NCBI GenBank assembly: GCA_022316685.1
Contig: JAKJHU010000158.1
Coordinates: forward strand, 94,993 to 158,992
From: Progne subis subis
Lineage: Eukaryota > Chordata > Aves > Passeriformes > Hirundinidae
Length of the DNA: 64,000 nucleotides
Reading direction: 5' to 3'
In this document: positions 45,425-56,620 of the stretch, one piece after another
Numbering within the stretch: position 1 is the first letter of the stretch
Layout of the letters: the number at the start of each line of letters is the position of its first letter
Notes under the pieces: model-generated
What the model was told of the DNA's origin: nothing
The model's database searches: none
What the model saw: the letters and a program-made list of their open reading frames with translations, nothing else
Position numbers and translations under genes: made by a program

Positions 45425-46099
45425 AGCCCATGCATTCCTTCTGCATAGGTAAATCTGGGGAACACAGGGAGCAGCCAGGGAATGCTGGGGGAAGGTTTGT
45501 GCTGGGAGCAGGAGAATTCTAAATCTCTTCCATATGTGAAGGAAATCCTCAAGCCCAGACAGCATTTTCTCTCTCTTTTTATTGATAATAAAGATAGGGA
45601 AAAGGAAAGGGGGAGGCTCAGAGAGCCTGGGATATTTTTCTTTTGCTTTTCCAAATAACAAACCTGGCGGAATGGCTTTAATTAGGGACATTACGCAGCA
45701 GTGGGATGCACACATCCCCCCCGTAGAATAACTGGCAGAGTTTGCATTTCCCTTCAGCTGTGATTAGTGTAAACACCTCGCAGAGGGTCAGGTTGCCTTG
45801 CAGGATAATCCTGCCCTGTCCCCTGGGCCGTCATTAGCCCAGCCCCGCTGTTCCAGCAGCAAACCCAGCCCTGGGCTCTCCGGGATCTGCACCAGGCAGA
45901 GGAGGTGGCCGGGCTCTCATCTCACCTCCTGGCCCAGCGTTTAGCCATGGGCACTTGAATAAAACACTCCCGAGGCGTTCCCTGCCAGCCATGCCTGGGT
46001 TCACCCCCATCACCTGCCCCAGGGACACCAGTGTCACACTGGGGCTGTCCCAGCACAGCAGGGATGGCCCAAAGCAAGGGGGAGCACGAGGGAACAGCC

Positions 46100-46240
46100 A
46101 GCAATTATTGAATAATAACAGCTTCTCTGGGAAAAAAACAACCAAAAACTGATTTCGACCTTCCAAAGGAACCTGGAGACAGGCAGAAGTCCTGGGAAAG
46201 CCGGACAGGCGCTCTGCAGGGGAGGGACGCTGACAGGAGA
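46100..46240 (+). repeat. Unassigned dispersed repeat, copy 2 (partner at 43105)
   Basis: AATAATAACAGCTTCTCTGG, AAAAACTGATTTCGACCTTC, CAAAGGAACCTGGAGACAGG, CAGAAGTCCTGGGAAAGCCG and GCGCTCTGCAGGGGAGGGAC align with 43155-43290 in the same order and orientation. Identity is roughly 75-80% by eye. Confidence 0.8.
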
Positions 46241-47267
46241 CAACGGTCAGGCACAAAATGAAGGCAAGACAGACCAGGAAAACTCTGCCAGGTTTTGGGG
46301 ACAGTCACATCCTTCACCAGCCCTGGGGGACAGGCCCTGGCAGTGACTCGAGGAGCAAGAAAGGAAAGAAAAGGGGCACAGCCAGGCAGGAACCACAGCT
46401 GGCAGCAGGGGACAACAGACCCTGGGGACAGCTGTCCCCAGCAGGCTGCACAGAGCAGCTCTCAGCTCCAGCACTGGGAGCACAGCTCAGGCCTGGCCTG
46501 TTTTATCTGTCTGCACCAGAGAAGAAAATCCCTCCTGAGCACAACTTCCCTGAGAAATCCCAAGCAACTCCCTCAACCTCCTCGTGCTCTGCCACCAGAG
46601 CCATCACCTGCCCCTGCTGCTGTTTGTGGGGTTTATCCCGGGTTTGTTGGCAGTCCTTTGGGGCATCAATATTAACAACGTGGTTCTGTGAACCCTAAAG
46701 AAACGGATGAACAAGATCTGGGAACAGAGGGGACATCTCCCATCCAGAATCTATCAGTGAGTTATAAAGCCCAAAGGATAATTTGTTAATAGAGCAAGAG
46801 CCACGCTTTTCTGGGAAAAGCCAATTGGAATTTCCAGGCTTTGAAGGGAGGTAGGTGTAAGATAGAAAATCTATCAGGCCTTTGGAGCTACCTGTTTTCA
46901 AAACCTCTTTGGAAGAAGGCTGAAAAGTGTCCTGCTCTCTGTTTCCTGTGTCTCTTTCCACATCAAACGACTTTGTCCCTTTCAGCCTGAGGTTGCAGAG
47001 AAGGAGGCAGAGATGTGAATCCAGGTCCTCAGGCAATGCAAGTCAGTTCTGATGGAGCAAAAGTCAACTTACACCAGCTGAGGGCGAACGCTGTTGCTGT
47101 CTGCTAAACAAAGGCAAAACTTACAGATTTTTCCCTTTTTTCTTTCCTTGCCTGCTCCACCTCTCAGGTGAAGAGAAGGAGCAAAGGGCGTGGATGCTTT
47201 CAGACACTTCCTTTTCTCTTCCCGCACCTCGCTGCTGTGCCTCTGGAGCGGCAGAAAAACAGGAGAG

Positions 47268-47992
47268 CAGCTCCCTGTCCCTGTGCTCCTGTCCTCCTGT
47301 CCCTGTGCTCCTGTTCCTGTGCTCCTGTCCCTGTCCCTGTGCTCCTGTCCTCCTGTCCCTGTGCTCCTGTCCCTGTGCTCCTGTCCCCGTGCTCCTGTCC
47401 TCCTGTCCCTGTGCTCCTGTCCCCGTGTTCCTGTCCCTGTCCCTGTGCTCCTGTCCTCCTGTCCCCGTGCTCCTGTCCCTGTGCTCCTGTCCCTGTGCTC
47501 CTGTCCTCCTGTCCCTGTCCTCCTGTCCCCGTGCTCCTGTCCCTGTGCTCCTGTCCCTGTGCTCCTGTCCTCCTGTCCCTGTCCTCCTGTCCCTGTGCTC
47601 CTGTCCCTGTCCTCCTGTCCCTGTCCCTGTGCTCCTGTCCCTGTCCTCCTGTCCCTGTCCCTGTCCTCCTGTCCCTGTGCTCCTGTCCCTGTCCCTGTGC
47701 TCCTGTCCCTGTGCTCCTGTCCCTGTCCCTGTGCTCCTGTCCCTGTGCTCCTGTCCTCATGTCCTTGTGCTCCTGTCCCTGTCCTCCTGTCCCTGTGCTC
47801 CTGTCCCTGTCCCCGTGCTCCTGTCCCTGTGCTCCTGTCCCTGTCCCTGTGCTCCTGTCCCTGTCCTCCTGTCCTCCTGTCCCTGTCCTCCTGTCCCTGT
47901 GCTCCTGTCCTCCTGTCCCTGTGCTCCTGTCCCTGTGCTCCTGTCCCTGTCCCCGTGCTCCTGTCCCTGTCCCCCTGCTCCTGCCATCCCCT
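47268..47992. repeat. Minisatellite, GTCCCTGTGCTCCT units, about 725 bp
   Basis: Six-base modules (GTCCCT, GTGCTCCT, GTCCTCCT, GTCCCCGT) alternate irregularly into about 55-60 units of 12-18 bp. Repeat translation gives apparent 270-370 residue proteins in several frames on both strands; none is a gene. Confidence 0.98.
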
Positions 47993-48234
47993 CCCCACAG
48001 CACCTTCCTCGGTATCACGCACAGAATGATGCAAAACCGCCCAAAAAAAGCCATTTTCACCTCTCCCCCGATGGGCTGTACCCTCTTCTGCAGTTTTACT
48101 CCTTTTCCCAGCCTCTGTCCCTCCCACCCCACATTCCCCATCCAAACCTGAATCCCACACCTCTCCCACTCCACATTCCCCACACAAACCTCAGCCTCCA
48201 TCCCTGCCCTGCGATTTGCCTGCCACACCTGGGG

Positions 48235-48345
48235 GATTTCCCAGCAAATTGTATTACTTTATTTGGTCAATTGGCCTACAAATTGATTTTCCTGTACAAA
48301 TAATGAACATTTATGGTTATTTTCCCCATAGACTGCTTTATTTCA
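48235..48345. promoter_or_regulatory. Candidate conserved noncoding element
   Basis: AT-rich unique block with GCAAATTGTATTACTTTATT, TGGTCAATTGGCCTACAAAT and ACAAATAATGAACATTTATG, close to the 47.3-48.0 kb minisatellite. Inference only. Confidence 0.3.
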
Positions 48346-48769
48346 CGTGTAACAAAGACTGATTTCCTGCAGGTTTCGAGGCCTGAGCACATGAGCTGCA
48401 GTTCCTGTGACCCCTGGCTGATGGATGGCAAAGGGCTCCAGGCACGACTCGAGTGTTTGGGGTTTTTATTCTTACCCTGACTACAGAGAGAGCTGGCAGC
48501 TGGAAAGAAAACATTGGTACCAGACCCAGGAATTCGACTGAATAATGGGAATAAATTTGTTTTAAAAGAGATTCAGGCAGGCACGAGGCCAAGCAAACGC
48601 AGGTGAAGGAGCTGGGGACAGGGGGCAGAGCCGGTGTGGCAGCACCCCCTGCTCAGGGTGTCACCTCTGGGTGCAAGGCCCCCCCCTTTCACCCTGCTCC
48701 CGTTATTTTGGAGGGAAGAGGAGGACTCCAGGAGAGCAGCTGGGCTGAGGTGGCCTGGTGTGATCTGTG

Positions 48770-48800
48770 GGCAGGAATTGCAGGAATTGCAGGAATTGCT
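48770..48800. repeat. 9-bp tandem repeat (GCAGGAATT)3
   Basis: Three exact copies of GCAGGAATT followed by a partial copy. Confidence 0.9.
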
Positions 48801-49526
48801 CTGCCCTGGCATCCCCGGGCAGCAGCAGCTCCAGAGCACATCTCAGCCCCAGTGATGGGGAAGCGCCTGGGCAGAGCCTGAGCGGGTTCTGGGGGTCACT
48901 CCCGAAGGTGGGAATGCACTGGGCTGAGCAGGCTCCAAAGATGAGTTATTCTGGTTTTCCTTTGTGTACATGAGGGGTTAAACAGCCCGAGGGCTGAGGA
49001 GGGGACGTTTCATTTTGTTTAATTTAATTCCTCTCGATGGCTGAGCCTGCCAGGGACAGGGGCCTGCGAGAGGCAGAGCCAGGGAGGTTTCTCAGGTGAA
49101 TCTGATGGAGGTGGCCCCAGAAGAGAAAGTCAATTATCTGCAGCCAGCCCCAGCTCCCGGCCCCGGGGCAGGTTCGGCCCATGAAGCCTGTCTCAAATCC
49201 AATAAAAAATTAACTGATTCTGAACAACTGCTGCTCGTGCCTCCGTGGGTTTGGGTACGTGCTCCCAGCTGCAGCACGGAGCCAATCCACCAGCAGGGAG
49301 AGGCTCAGGATGAGGAAAACTCCAAATCCCTGCGGGGCATCCCTGCCAGGGTCCTGGCACTGCTGAGCTGTCCTCTGCCCCTGGGGATGCTGAGAGCCCC
49401 AGGAAGGTGGGGGACACCTGAGGGGACTCATCCTGACCCCAGCACACCCTCAGGTGTGTTCTGCCAGCACTGGGGTCACTCCCTGCACCAGAACCACAGA
49501 CCCTGACACTGTGAGCACCAGTGAAC

Positions 49527-49938
49527 CCAAAGGACAAACCCTGCACCCCAAAAAACCCCAGGAACACACTCCCAGCTGCACAGGACAAACCCTGCACCCC
49601 AAAAAACTCCAGGAACACACTCCCAGCTGCACAGGACAAACCCCGCACCCCAAAAAACCCCAGGAACACACTCCCAGCTGCACAGGACAAACCCCGCACC
49701 CCAAAAAACCCCAGGAACACACTCCCAGCTGCACAGGACAAACCCCGCACCCCAAAAAACCCCAGGAACACACTCCCAGCTGCACAGGACAAACCCCGCA
49801 CCCCAAAAAACCCCAGGAACACACTCCCAGCTGCACAGGACAAACCCCGCACCCCAAAAAACCCCAGGAACACACTCCCAGCTGCACAGGACAAACCCTG
49901 CACCCCAAAAAAACCCCAGGAACACACTCCCAGCTGGC
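49527..49938. repeat. Minisatellite B, 51-bp unit, 8 copies
   Basis: Eight nearly identical 51-bp units begin GGACAAACCCCGCACCCCAA and end ACACACTCCCAGCTGCACA. The period is the same as minisatellite A at 40562 but the sequence is unrelated. Units 3 to 7 are almost perfect, implying recent homogenisation. Confidence 0.98.
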
Positions 49939-50893
49939 TCAGCACCTTGGGAGCACCACCAGGTGCCAGCACAGGATTTACAACATTTGTATGTATAAAT
50001 ACCACTGGGAAATGAACAACCAATAAATACAGGGGCTTCCCAAGGAGCACAGGGGGATATGGGGAGTGTTGGGAGTTGTGTGTTTTGAAGGTAAACATAA
50101 AGAGAATATAAAAAAAATAACAGAAGAGAGGTAAATAATTCATCAAAAGAATGAAAAACAAGAAGCTGGAAGGGAAGAAAGAAAAAGAGGCAATGCCAGA
50201 GGGAAGAGTTTCCTGAGAAGGTAAAAAAAAAAAAACAACCCTGATCTTATATGAAAACCAGAACCAAAGTTAATTGGAGTAAAACAGAGGGGAAGTGTTA
50301 AAGGTGGAACATTTTATCCGGAAATGGTCTCTCCCCTCTCAGGCACTGAGGAATTCCCCAGGGTGGGCTGAGGTGGCTTCCAGCAGCCCTGACACCATGG
50401 ACAGAGCCTTCCACCAGTGCCACACCACAGCAAGGCTGCTCCTGAAGGGATTCCAGCAGCTCCTGAAGGAATTCCACCCAGAGCCCCCCAACCCTCAGTC
50501 TGTTGCACACAAACCCAAATTAACACAGTGTGCCCACAATTATTCGCGAGTCTTGCAGGTTTCCCTCAATTTTCCAAACAAACCTCGCTGCAGAATTGGA
50601 TTTTGCTGATGGCCATTCTACAGCTGCCATGCCCTGCTTTAAAACACAGCACATCTAAAACCCAGCTAAAATCCCACTAAAAGCACAGAGTTTGCAGTGT
50701 GGGCTCTCTGGGTTTCTCCTGCACGAGTAAATCACCCAGGCTGGGGCTCCTTCCTGTGCTGGGCTCGGAAAGTCCCAGGATGGGAATTCCACCTGGATAA
50801 ATTGGGGTAAAATGTGCATTTTACCTGTGCTGAGCCTGCTGAGGAGAGGAGCTGTGAGACCATAGGTGGCACTCCTCCCCCTTCAATGCTGCG
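49939..50893. other. Intron a-b, unique sequence
   Basis: AT-richer intronic sequence with several short A runs (50109, 50223). No exon or element was recognised. Confidence 0.45.
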
Positions 50894-50948
50894 CTGAGCC
50901 CCAATTTATTATTTACTTGCTGAGCTCCAATTTATTATTTACTTGCTG
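50894..50948. repeat. 27-bp tandem duplication
   Basis: CTGAGCCCCAATTTATTATT-TACTTG is followed directly by CTGAGCTCCAATTTATTATT-TACTTG, a recent local duplication. Confidence 0.9.
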
Positions 50949-51267
50949 ATTTTCCAGGGCTGTTTAAACCAAAAAAGCCCAGCCAAACACAAGCTCTGCC
51001 AATTACACCCTGCCAATCCTAATTCCCCCCCTGCAGCTGCAGCAGACACAGACTCCTCAGAGGCTCCTGATCCTCTTGTGCTCTGCTAAGCAGCTCTGGG
51101 TCACCCTGGGAGCGCCTGCACCGGAGGAGGCTGGGGAAGGGAAAGTGAAATCCCACCTGGGCGTGTTTTCCATCACATCTTCCTCCTGCACCTCCAGTTC
51201 ACACCTCTGCTCTTCCCCTGCTCGCACCCAGCCCCAAGGTGACACCTGTCTGGGAGGTCAGGGAGGA

Positions 51268-51465
51268 ATCCTGCTCCAGGAATTCCTGTCCCCAGCTCAG
51301 GACAAATCCTGCTCTGGGAATTCCCGTTCCCAGCTCAGGAAAAATCCTGCCATGGACAAATCCTGCTCCAGGGATCCCTGTTCCCAGCTGAGGACAAATC
51401 CTGCTCCAGGAATTCCTGTTCCCAGCTCAGGATCCCTGCCATCGACAAATCCTTCTCCAGGAATC
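51268..51465. repeat. Degenerate minisatellite, ATCCTGCTCCAGGAATTCC units
   Basis: Variants of AATCCTGCTCCAGGAATTCC with TGTTCCCAGCTCAGGACA recur about five times, with a unit of about 37-53 bp. Confidence 0.85.
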
Positions 51466-52084
51466 TTTTTCTGGTTTTCCCTCACTCCAGCTCAAAGCTA
51501 AAGTAAAATATAAATGTCAGAGCACAGCACGCCATCCCCTGAATTCCACAGGTTAATCTCTGCGCAGGCAAAACCCAGCTCAAACCCAGCACAAACCCAA
51601 ATTCCGATGGAGAAACAGCCAAAATGAGGGTTAAATCAAATCAGGGTCCAACTCTTAAATCCGTTAGTTCTGGAGACACCAGCTCAGGTCTGAGACAGCT
51701 CCTGAGAAGGAAATGCCCCGTTCAAATAAACAGGGATCAGATGGACAAATCCCTGCAGACCTGTCCAGAGGCTCAGCTGGATCTCCCCGTGCCCTGTGCT
51801 GAGGCAGGTGAGCCCTTCCCAAACACAGCAAGAGCAAAGCAGCACCAGGCACAGCCCCGGCTTTGTTTGGACACCGGGCGCCAGCTGGAACTCCGGAAAA
51901 AATCCCCTCTGAAATCACATTTAAAGCGGGGAAGGTAAACAAAAGACAAGAGCAGCATTTAAAAACACAAGTTAAAGGAATAATAACTGCAGACTCTTTC
52001 ACAAGAAAGGATCTGATGGGATCTGATCCCTGGCCTGATGGGACTGGAGTGAGCAGAGCAGCCCCTGGCAGACTGAACAGTGCC

Positions 52085-52325
52085 AGGGCAGCCAGGAGCT
52101 TTGGGGGAAACAGAACATCCCAGGAGATTTGGGGGGATCAGAACATCCCGGGAGATTTGGGGGAAACAGAACATCCTGGGAGATTTGGGTGAAACAGAAC
52201 ATCCTGGGAGATTTGGGGGAAACAGAACATCCTGGGAGATTTGGGGGAAACAGAACATCCTGGGAGATTTGGGGGGAACAGAACATCCTGGGAGATTTGG
52301 GGGAAACAGAACATCCCGGGAGGCT
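52085..52325. repeat. Minisatellite, 28-bp unit, about 8 copies
   Basis: The unit is AACAGAACATCCTGGGAGAT then TTGGGGGA. It is followed to 52440 by three spaced copies of GGGAAGGTTCTCTCT. Both strands are open in frames across the array. Confidence 0.97.
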
Positions 52326-52719
52326 CCGAGGGAAGGTTCTCTCTTCTCCACCATCCCAGGAGCCTTGCAGGGAAGGTTCTCTCTCTCTCCCCACTCCCAG
52401 AACACACAGACAGCCTCGCAGGGAAGGTTCTCTCTCCCTCCCTGCGTTTCCCTCAGCATATGGCAGCGTTCTCAGCCCGGGCACACCGAGCTGCTGGGTG
52501 CCAGGCAGGGCTCACACGCCCAGCCCTTGGTGCCAGCAGCGCTGGGGAGGCTCCTCGGGGCAGAGAAGTGGGATTCAGCCCTGGCAGGACGGGCTGGGAT
52601 CACAGCTCAGCACAGCTCAAACCCACCTGGGCTCACACTGGGAACTCCAGGAGAAAACCAGAGCACACAGACAGGAGGGAGAGCTGGAGCAGCAGTGAGG
52701 AAATACAAGGTAAATGGGA

Positions 52720-53010
52720 AAACAGCACTGTGACTGTATTTTAAAAAGCTTAAGCAGAATAATCCAAGTAATTTTATAACCCCCAGGAGAAATAATGAAA
52801 TAGAGGAGACCGAACAGGTAATAATAAATTAACAGAGGGTGATATAATTTATGCAAATTAAAGCTTGTTAATGGAAAAGATGTTAAACCAATATATCTCT
52901 TTTTGTTGAGACAATAGTGCCGGCGCAATGTGCTTGGATTTCTGCGAGGAATTTGCTCTGACACCACGCAACTTTGTGAACGTGCAATCCGAGCCCTGCA
53001 AGGAGAATTC
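52720..53010. promoter_or_regulatory. Candidate conserved noncoding element with POU octamer
   Basis: A 290-bp AT-rich island has GAATAATCCAAGTAATTTTA (TAATCC is a CRX/OTX core), AGGTAATAATAAATTAACAG, a perfect octamer ATGCAAAT (52851-52858), then TAAAGCTTGTTAATGG and TAAACCAATATATCTC. It continues into unique sequence to about 53010 and is directly followed by a CR1 terminus. With 41185 it is among the best enhancer candidates here; function is inferred. Confidence 0.45.
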
Positions 53011-53034
53011 TGCCTGCCTGAATCCTCCCAACAG

Positions 53035-53098
53035 CCTGGGCTGGGCAAGGTGGCTTTAGGGCTTTAAAGTCCCTCCCAACCCAAACCATTCCAGGATC
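53035..53098 (+). repeat. Short CR1 3' terminus
   Basis: CTTTAAAGTCCCTCCCAACC followed by CAAACCATTCCAGGATCCT matches the end of CR1 in the plus orientation. Confidence 0.75.
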
Positions 53099-54400
53099 CT
53101 AAAAATGAGCAGTTTGTCCCGTTCTCCTGCTGGTGAGGGTGGGGTTATTCCCAGTGCAGATCCATTTGCTCTGAGCACCCACCACTCACCCATCTCCCAG
53201 CCTCCTCTCCTTCCCTCTCTCCCACTTTGCTCCATGTCAGTATTTCCTTAAGATATGGGGAGGAATAAAGAGTTTTCACTCCTGTTTCCAGAGCTTGCCA
53301 CGAAAAGCAGCGCAGGGGGTTGGAGGAGCCCCAGCACAACACCGGAGTGACTCTCAGGATGGAAGTTTTTCAGCTAAAGGAAAAGCGCAGCAACTCAGAG
53401 CACGTCATTTCAAATATCCCTTAAACACGCTTTTTGCTGGTCCTACAGCGATTTAAAGACAACAGCAGACACATCAAAGGCAGAACTAAATCCTCCCAAA
53501 GCAAGGATGATTTCTGCCCTCTGCACACGCCAGGGGACAGAAATGCTCCCCAGCCTCGTGGAATTCTCTTAACTGAACTTATTCCTGAGAAATCCATCAC
53601 AGCAAGGTGAGACTTCAAAAAAGAAAAAAAACCCAGATCCACATCACTGATACAAACAAGCCCAGATCCAGACCCGCACGAGCAGCTCATGAATTTCAAG
53701 CCAAAGATGTCTTTAAGAAATCACACTGCTAATGCAGGGATTAGAAAATGAATTAGATTTTAATTCAGAATTAAAAGAATCCTGCAGAGGAGCAGCCTGG
53801 CTCTGCTGTGAGACAGTGAACTGTCCACTGTGCCTGCAACACCCTCAGCAGGGGTGTGCGGGGCTGCACCACAAAAAAAATCTACCTGAATACCCTCTGC
53901 TCTGAAAGGGCCAACACACCCTGAGATAAACCAGGGCTGCTCGAGGGCCAGGACACCCCAGATTTTCCCCGCTCTGCTGGATGCGAGCCCCGCCAGGCTG
54001 GAGATGAAAAAGGAGCTGCAACGCTGCAAATCCGGGCTGGCTGTGATCCCGGTGCAGCCCGCAGCCCCGTGTGAACCCACATTTACCGGGGTGACCACGA
54101 TGCCATCGTCCCTCTGAGCTGAGCCGGGCACGGGTGAGGTCCCAAGAGTCCGGACACACAAGGAACAAAAAGCTACCTGGCCATTCGTGCCGTATTTTCA
54201 TGTATTTTCATCCAGTTTGACTCTAAAACGTTGTAACTCCTCACAGTAATGGTGTGCAATGTTTAAGTAACCCCAGAGCTGTAAATTCCAGTGCACTGAA
54301 TCATCCCCGAGGAACCTCGCAGGGTACTTTAGGGTTAAGTGAGTGAATCACAAGGGGGAAATAAAAAGAGGGATTGATATTATTGTCCCCTCTGGGAGAG
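53099..54400. other. Intron a-b, unique sequence
   Basis: No exon or element was recognised. The interval ends at a short (AAAAT)n tract at about 54405-54445. Confidence 0.45.
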
Positions 54401-54529
54401 GAAAAATAAATAAAATTAAAAAAAAAATAAAATAAAATAAAAAAGGGCAGGTTTGTGTGGTTCACCCCGTGCCACAGAAAAAAAGATCTCAAGAATCACA
54501 GCTGTGATGAGCAGGGGGGGAAAGTTATT

Positions 54530-54660
54530 GATCTAAAAGAATTCATTTTTATTATAAGGGCTGGTACTTTTACTTATTTAATAAAGGTCTGGCGTCAAAT
54601 CACTGTGAATTTCAGGATTATCTAATTCCATCTAATCTCATTCAATCACTGATGCTCCAG
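54530..54660. promoter_or_regulatory. Candidate conserved noncoding element
   Basis: AT-rich unique block with TTTTTATTATAAGGGCTGGT, TACTTATTTAATAAAGGTCT, GGCGTCAAATCACTGTGAAT and GGATTATCTAATTCCATCTA. GGATTA is the reverse of the CRX/OTX core. Function is inferred. Confidence 0.35.
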
Positions 54661-54821
54661 ACTGGAGCAGAAAGGAATGTTTGCCCTTTCCTGTCTTCAG
54701 GGGCCATCTCTGGTTGCCCTGGCAACCCAGCAACAGCGGCTCCACAGCCAGTGGCACCTCTCACATCCGTGCGGGGATGAAAGGCAGGGACGGGGTCACA
54801 GGGGAGCTTCGGAGCTGGGAC

Positions 54822-55142
54822 GGGCACGGAGGGGCAGGGACGGGCAGGGACGGGCACGGAGGGGCAGGGAGGGGCAGGGAGGGGCACGGAGGGGCACGGA
54901 GGGGCACAGAGGGGCAGGGACGGGCAGGGACGGGCAGGGAGGGGCACGGAGGGGCAGGGATGGGCACGGAGGGGCAGGGATGGGCACGGAGGGGCAGGGA
55001 CGGGCAGGGACGGGCAGGGAGGGGCACGGAGGGGCAGGGACGGGCACAGAGGGGCAGGGACGGGCACGGACGGGCAGGGACGGGCACGGAGGGGCAGGGA
55101 CGGGCAGGGACGGGCAGGGACGGGCAGGGACGGGCAGGGAGA
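54822..55142. repeat. Minisatellite, GGGGCAGGGACGGGCACGGA units
   Basis: About 32 copies of a 10-bp module (GGGGCACGGA, CGGGCAGGGA, GGGGCAGGGA). Repeated G3-G4 runs fit a G-quadruplex pattern on the plus strand. The Pro/Ser/Cys-rich minus frames and Gly/Arg-rich plus frames are artefacts. Confidence 0.97.
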
Positions 55143-56420
55143 GCCCCCGCACTGGGATCCAGCCCCAGAGCTCCAATAAACACAAACCCAGCACAGGACG
55201 CTCCCAGCAGGGAGCTCTGGATCCTCAAAGGGAACTGGCAACTTTCCCAGCCAGGAGCTGCAGTGATTTAGAGGCCCAGGTGAGCTCAAGTCGTTTAAAC
55301 CCCAGAGCAGCTGCTGAGATCAATCCCAGCCCCGAACTGGGGACCGGCTCCATGCGAGCGCAGACTGGCTGCAGCTCTGACACCAGAAATCTTGCAGGCT
55401 CTGTATTTTCTGCCCTGTGGCTCTTCCATCACCAAAAGCTCTCAAGGTTTCCTCCTTCCCAGTCCTCTGGAATTCCCGTTCTCAGCCCCGGCTGGTGCCT
55501 GTGGGTGTCACCCCAAGGGGACACTGCCTCCACTGCCCTGAGTTCCCTCCCAGCTGCAGATGCAGAACAGTGACGAACCTGCTCTGCACAGGGACTGAAG
55601 ACACCTGAACATGAGGGATTTGATGTGCAGCAATGTTTCTGTGCAGCTAGTCAAAAACCAGGGCAAATTTGGGCTTGATGGCCTTCCCAGATCCCCTGGC
55701 TTTGTATCCACGTGCAAAATAAAGTGAAAGGGACAGTTTTCCCATGGACTAGAGGCAGAATAAATGAGCAAGAACCTTTCAGTGCTTGGGAATTCCCTCC
55801 ATTCATCCCTCCAAGGCTGTTACAAGAAAACCCCTTATCAGATTGTATTTCTGACCCAGGGCAATGTGTCATTTCCTCCCTGTCCTCACTTTGGCTAAAA
55901 CAAGAGCCAAAACCAACAGGAAGGAAATGCAGTGTGGACAGAGCAGGCTGAGAGCACAGCTCTGGTTTATTTACAAAGTGCTCCTGACTCCTGCAGCACC
56001 CACGAACCCTCCAGGAGAGCCCTGCCCTCCGCTGGAAAAGGCAAGTTTGGGACAGCAGTGAGGGAGCTGAGCAGGTCCCAGCAGGAAAAGGCAGCCCTGA
56101 AATGGTGAGAATGCTGAATTCTGCAGCTGGGGAAGGGAAGATGATGCATTTGAGCAGAGGGGAGAAGGGAGGGAAGATTCCAAGCAAGGACTCCTGAGAA
56201 GCACAACATTTTCCAGGTAAAGGAAACAGACTGGGCATAGGAGGAACAGGGCAGGACAGGGCACCAGGGAGGAAACACAAACAAACCCCACAAAAGCAAA
56301 CAAACGAGGCAGAAAAAGAAAAATACAGAGAGCAAACAAAGCAATTTTGTAGGTGCAATGTTTTGGCCAAGAAATAATTAAATAAAACCAGAGGGTATTT
56401 CTTTTCCAAAGTCTGGAGCC
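55143..56420. other. Intron a-b, unique sequence
   Basis: No exon or element was recognised. Confidence 0.45.
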
Positions 56421-56424
56421 AATC

Positions 56425-56620
56425 ATAAAATCCCAGACTGGTTTGGCTTGGAAGGAACCTTGGGTTCCACCCCGTGCCGTGGCAGGGACACCCTTCCCCA
56501 CCCCAGGCTGCTCCAAGCCCCATCCAACCTGGCCCTGGACACCTCCTGCAGGTTTCCAGTAGGAAACTGCTCTCTGCCCTCCCTGTCCCACAGCTGAACC
56601 AGAACAAGCACTTGGAGAAG
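56425..56620 (-). repeat. CR1 LINE fragment
   Basis: GACTGGTTTGGCTTGGAAGG, AACCTTGGGTTCCACCCCGT, GCCGTGGCAGGGACACCCTT, AGGCTGCTCCAAGCCCCATC and CAACCTGGCCCTGGACACCT is the standard reverse-complement CR1 3' end. Same orientation as SAMD11. Confidence 0.95.

Noticed and set aside
47069..48303. Open frames of up to 372 residues on both strands
   Set aside because: They are translations of the GTCCCTGTGCTCCT minisatellite, repetitive in every frame, with no homology-bearing flank.
49527..49938. Regular 51-bp direct repeats considered as a CRISPR-like array
   Set aside because: There are no unique spacers; the whole 51-bp unit repeats, in a vertebrate genome.
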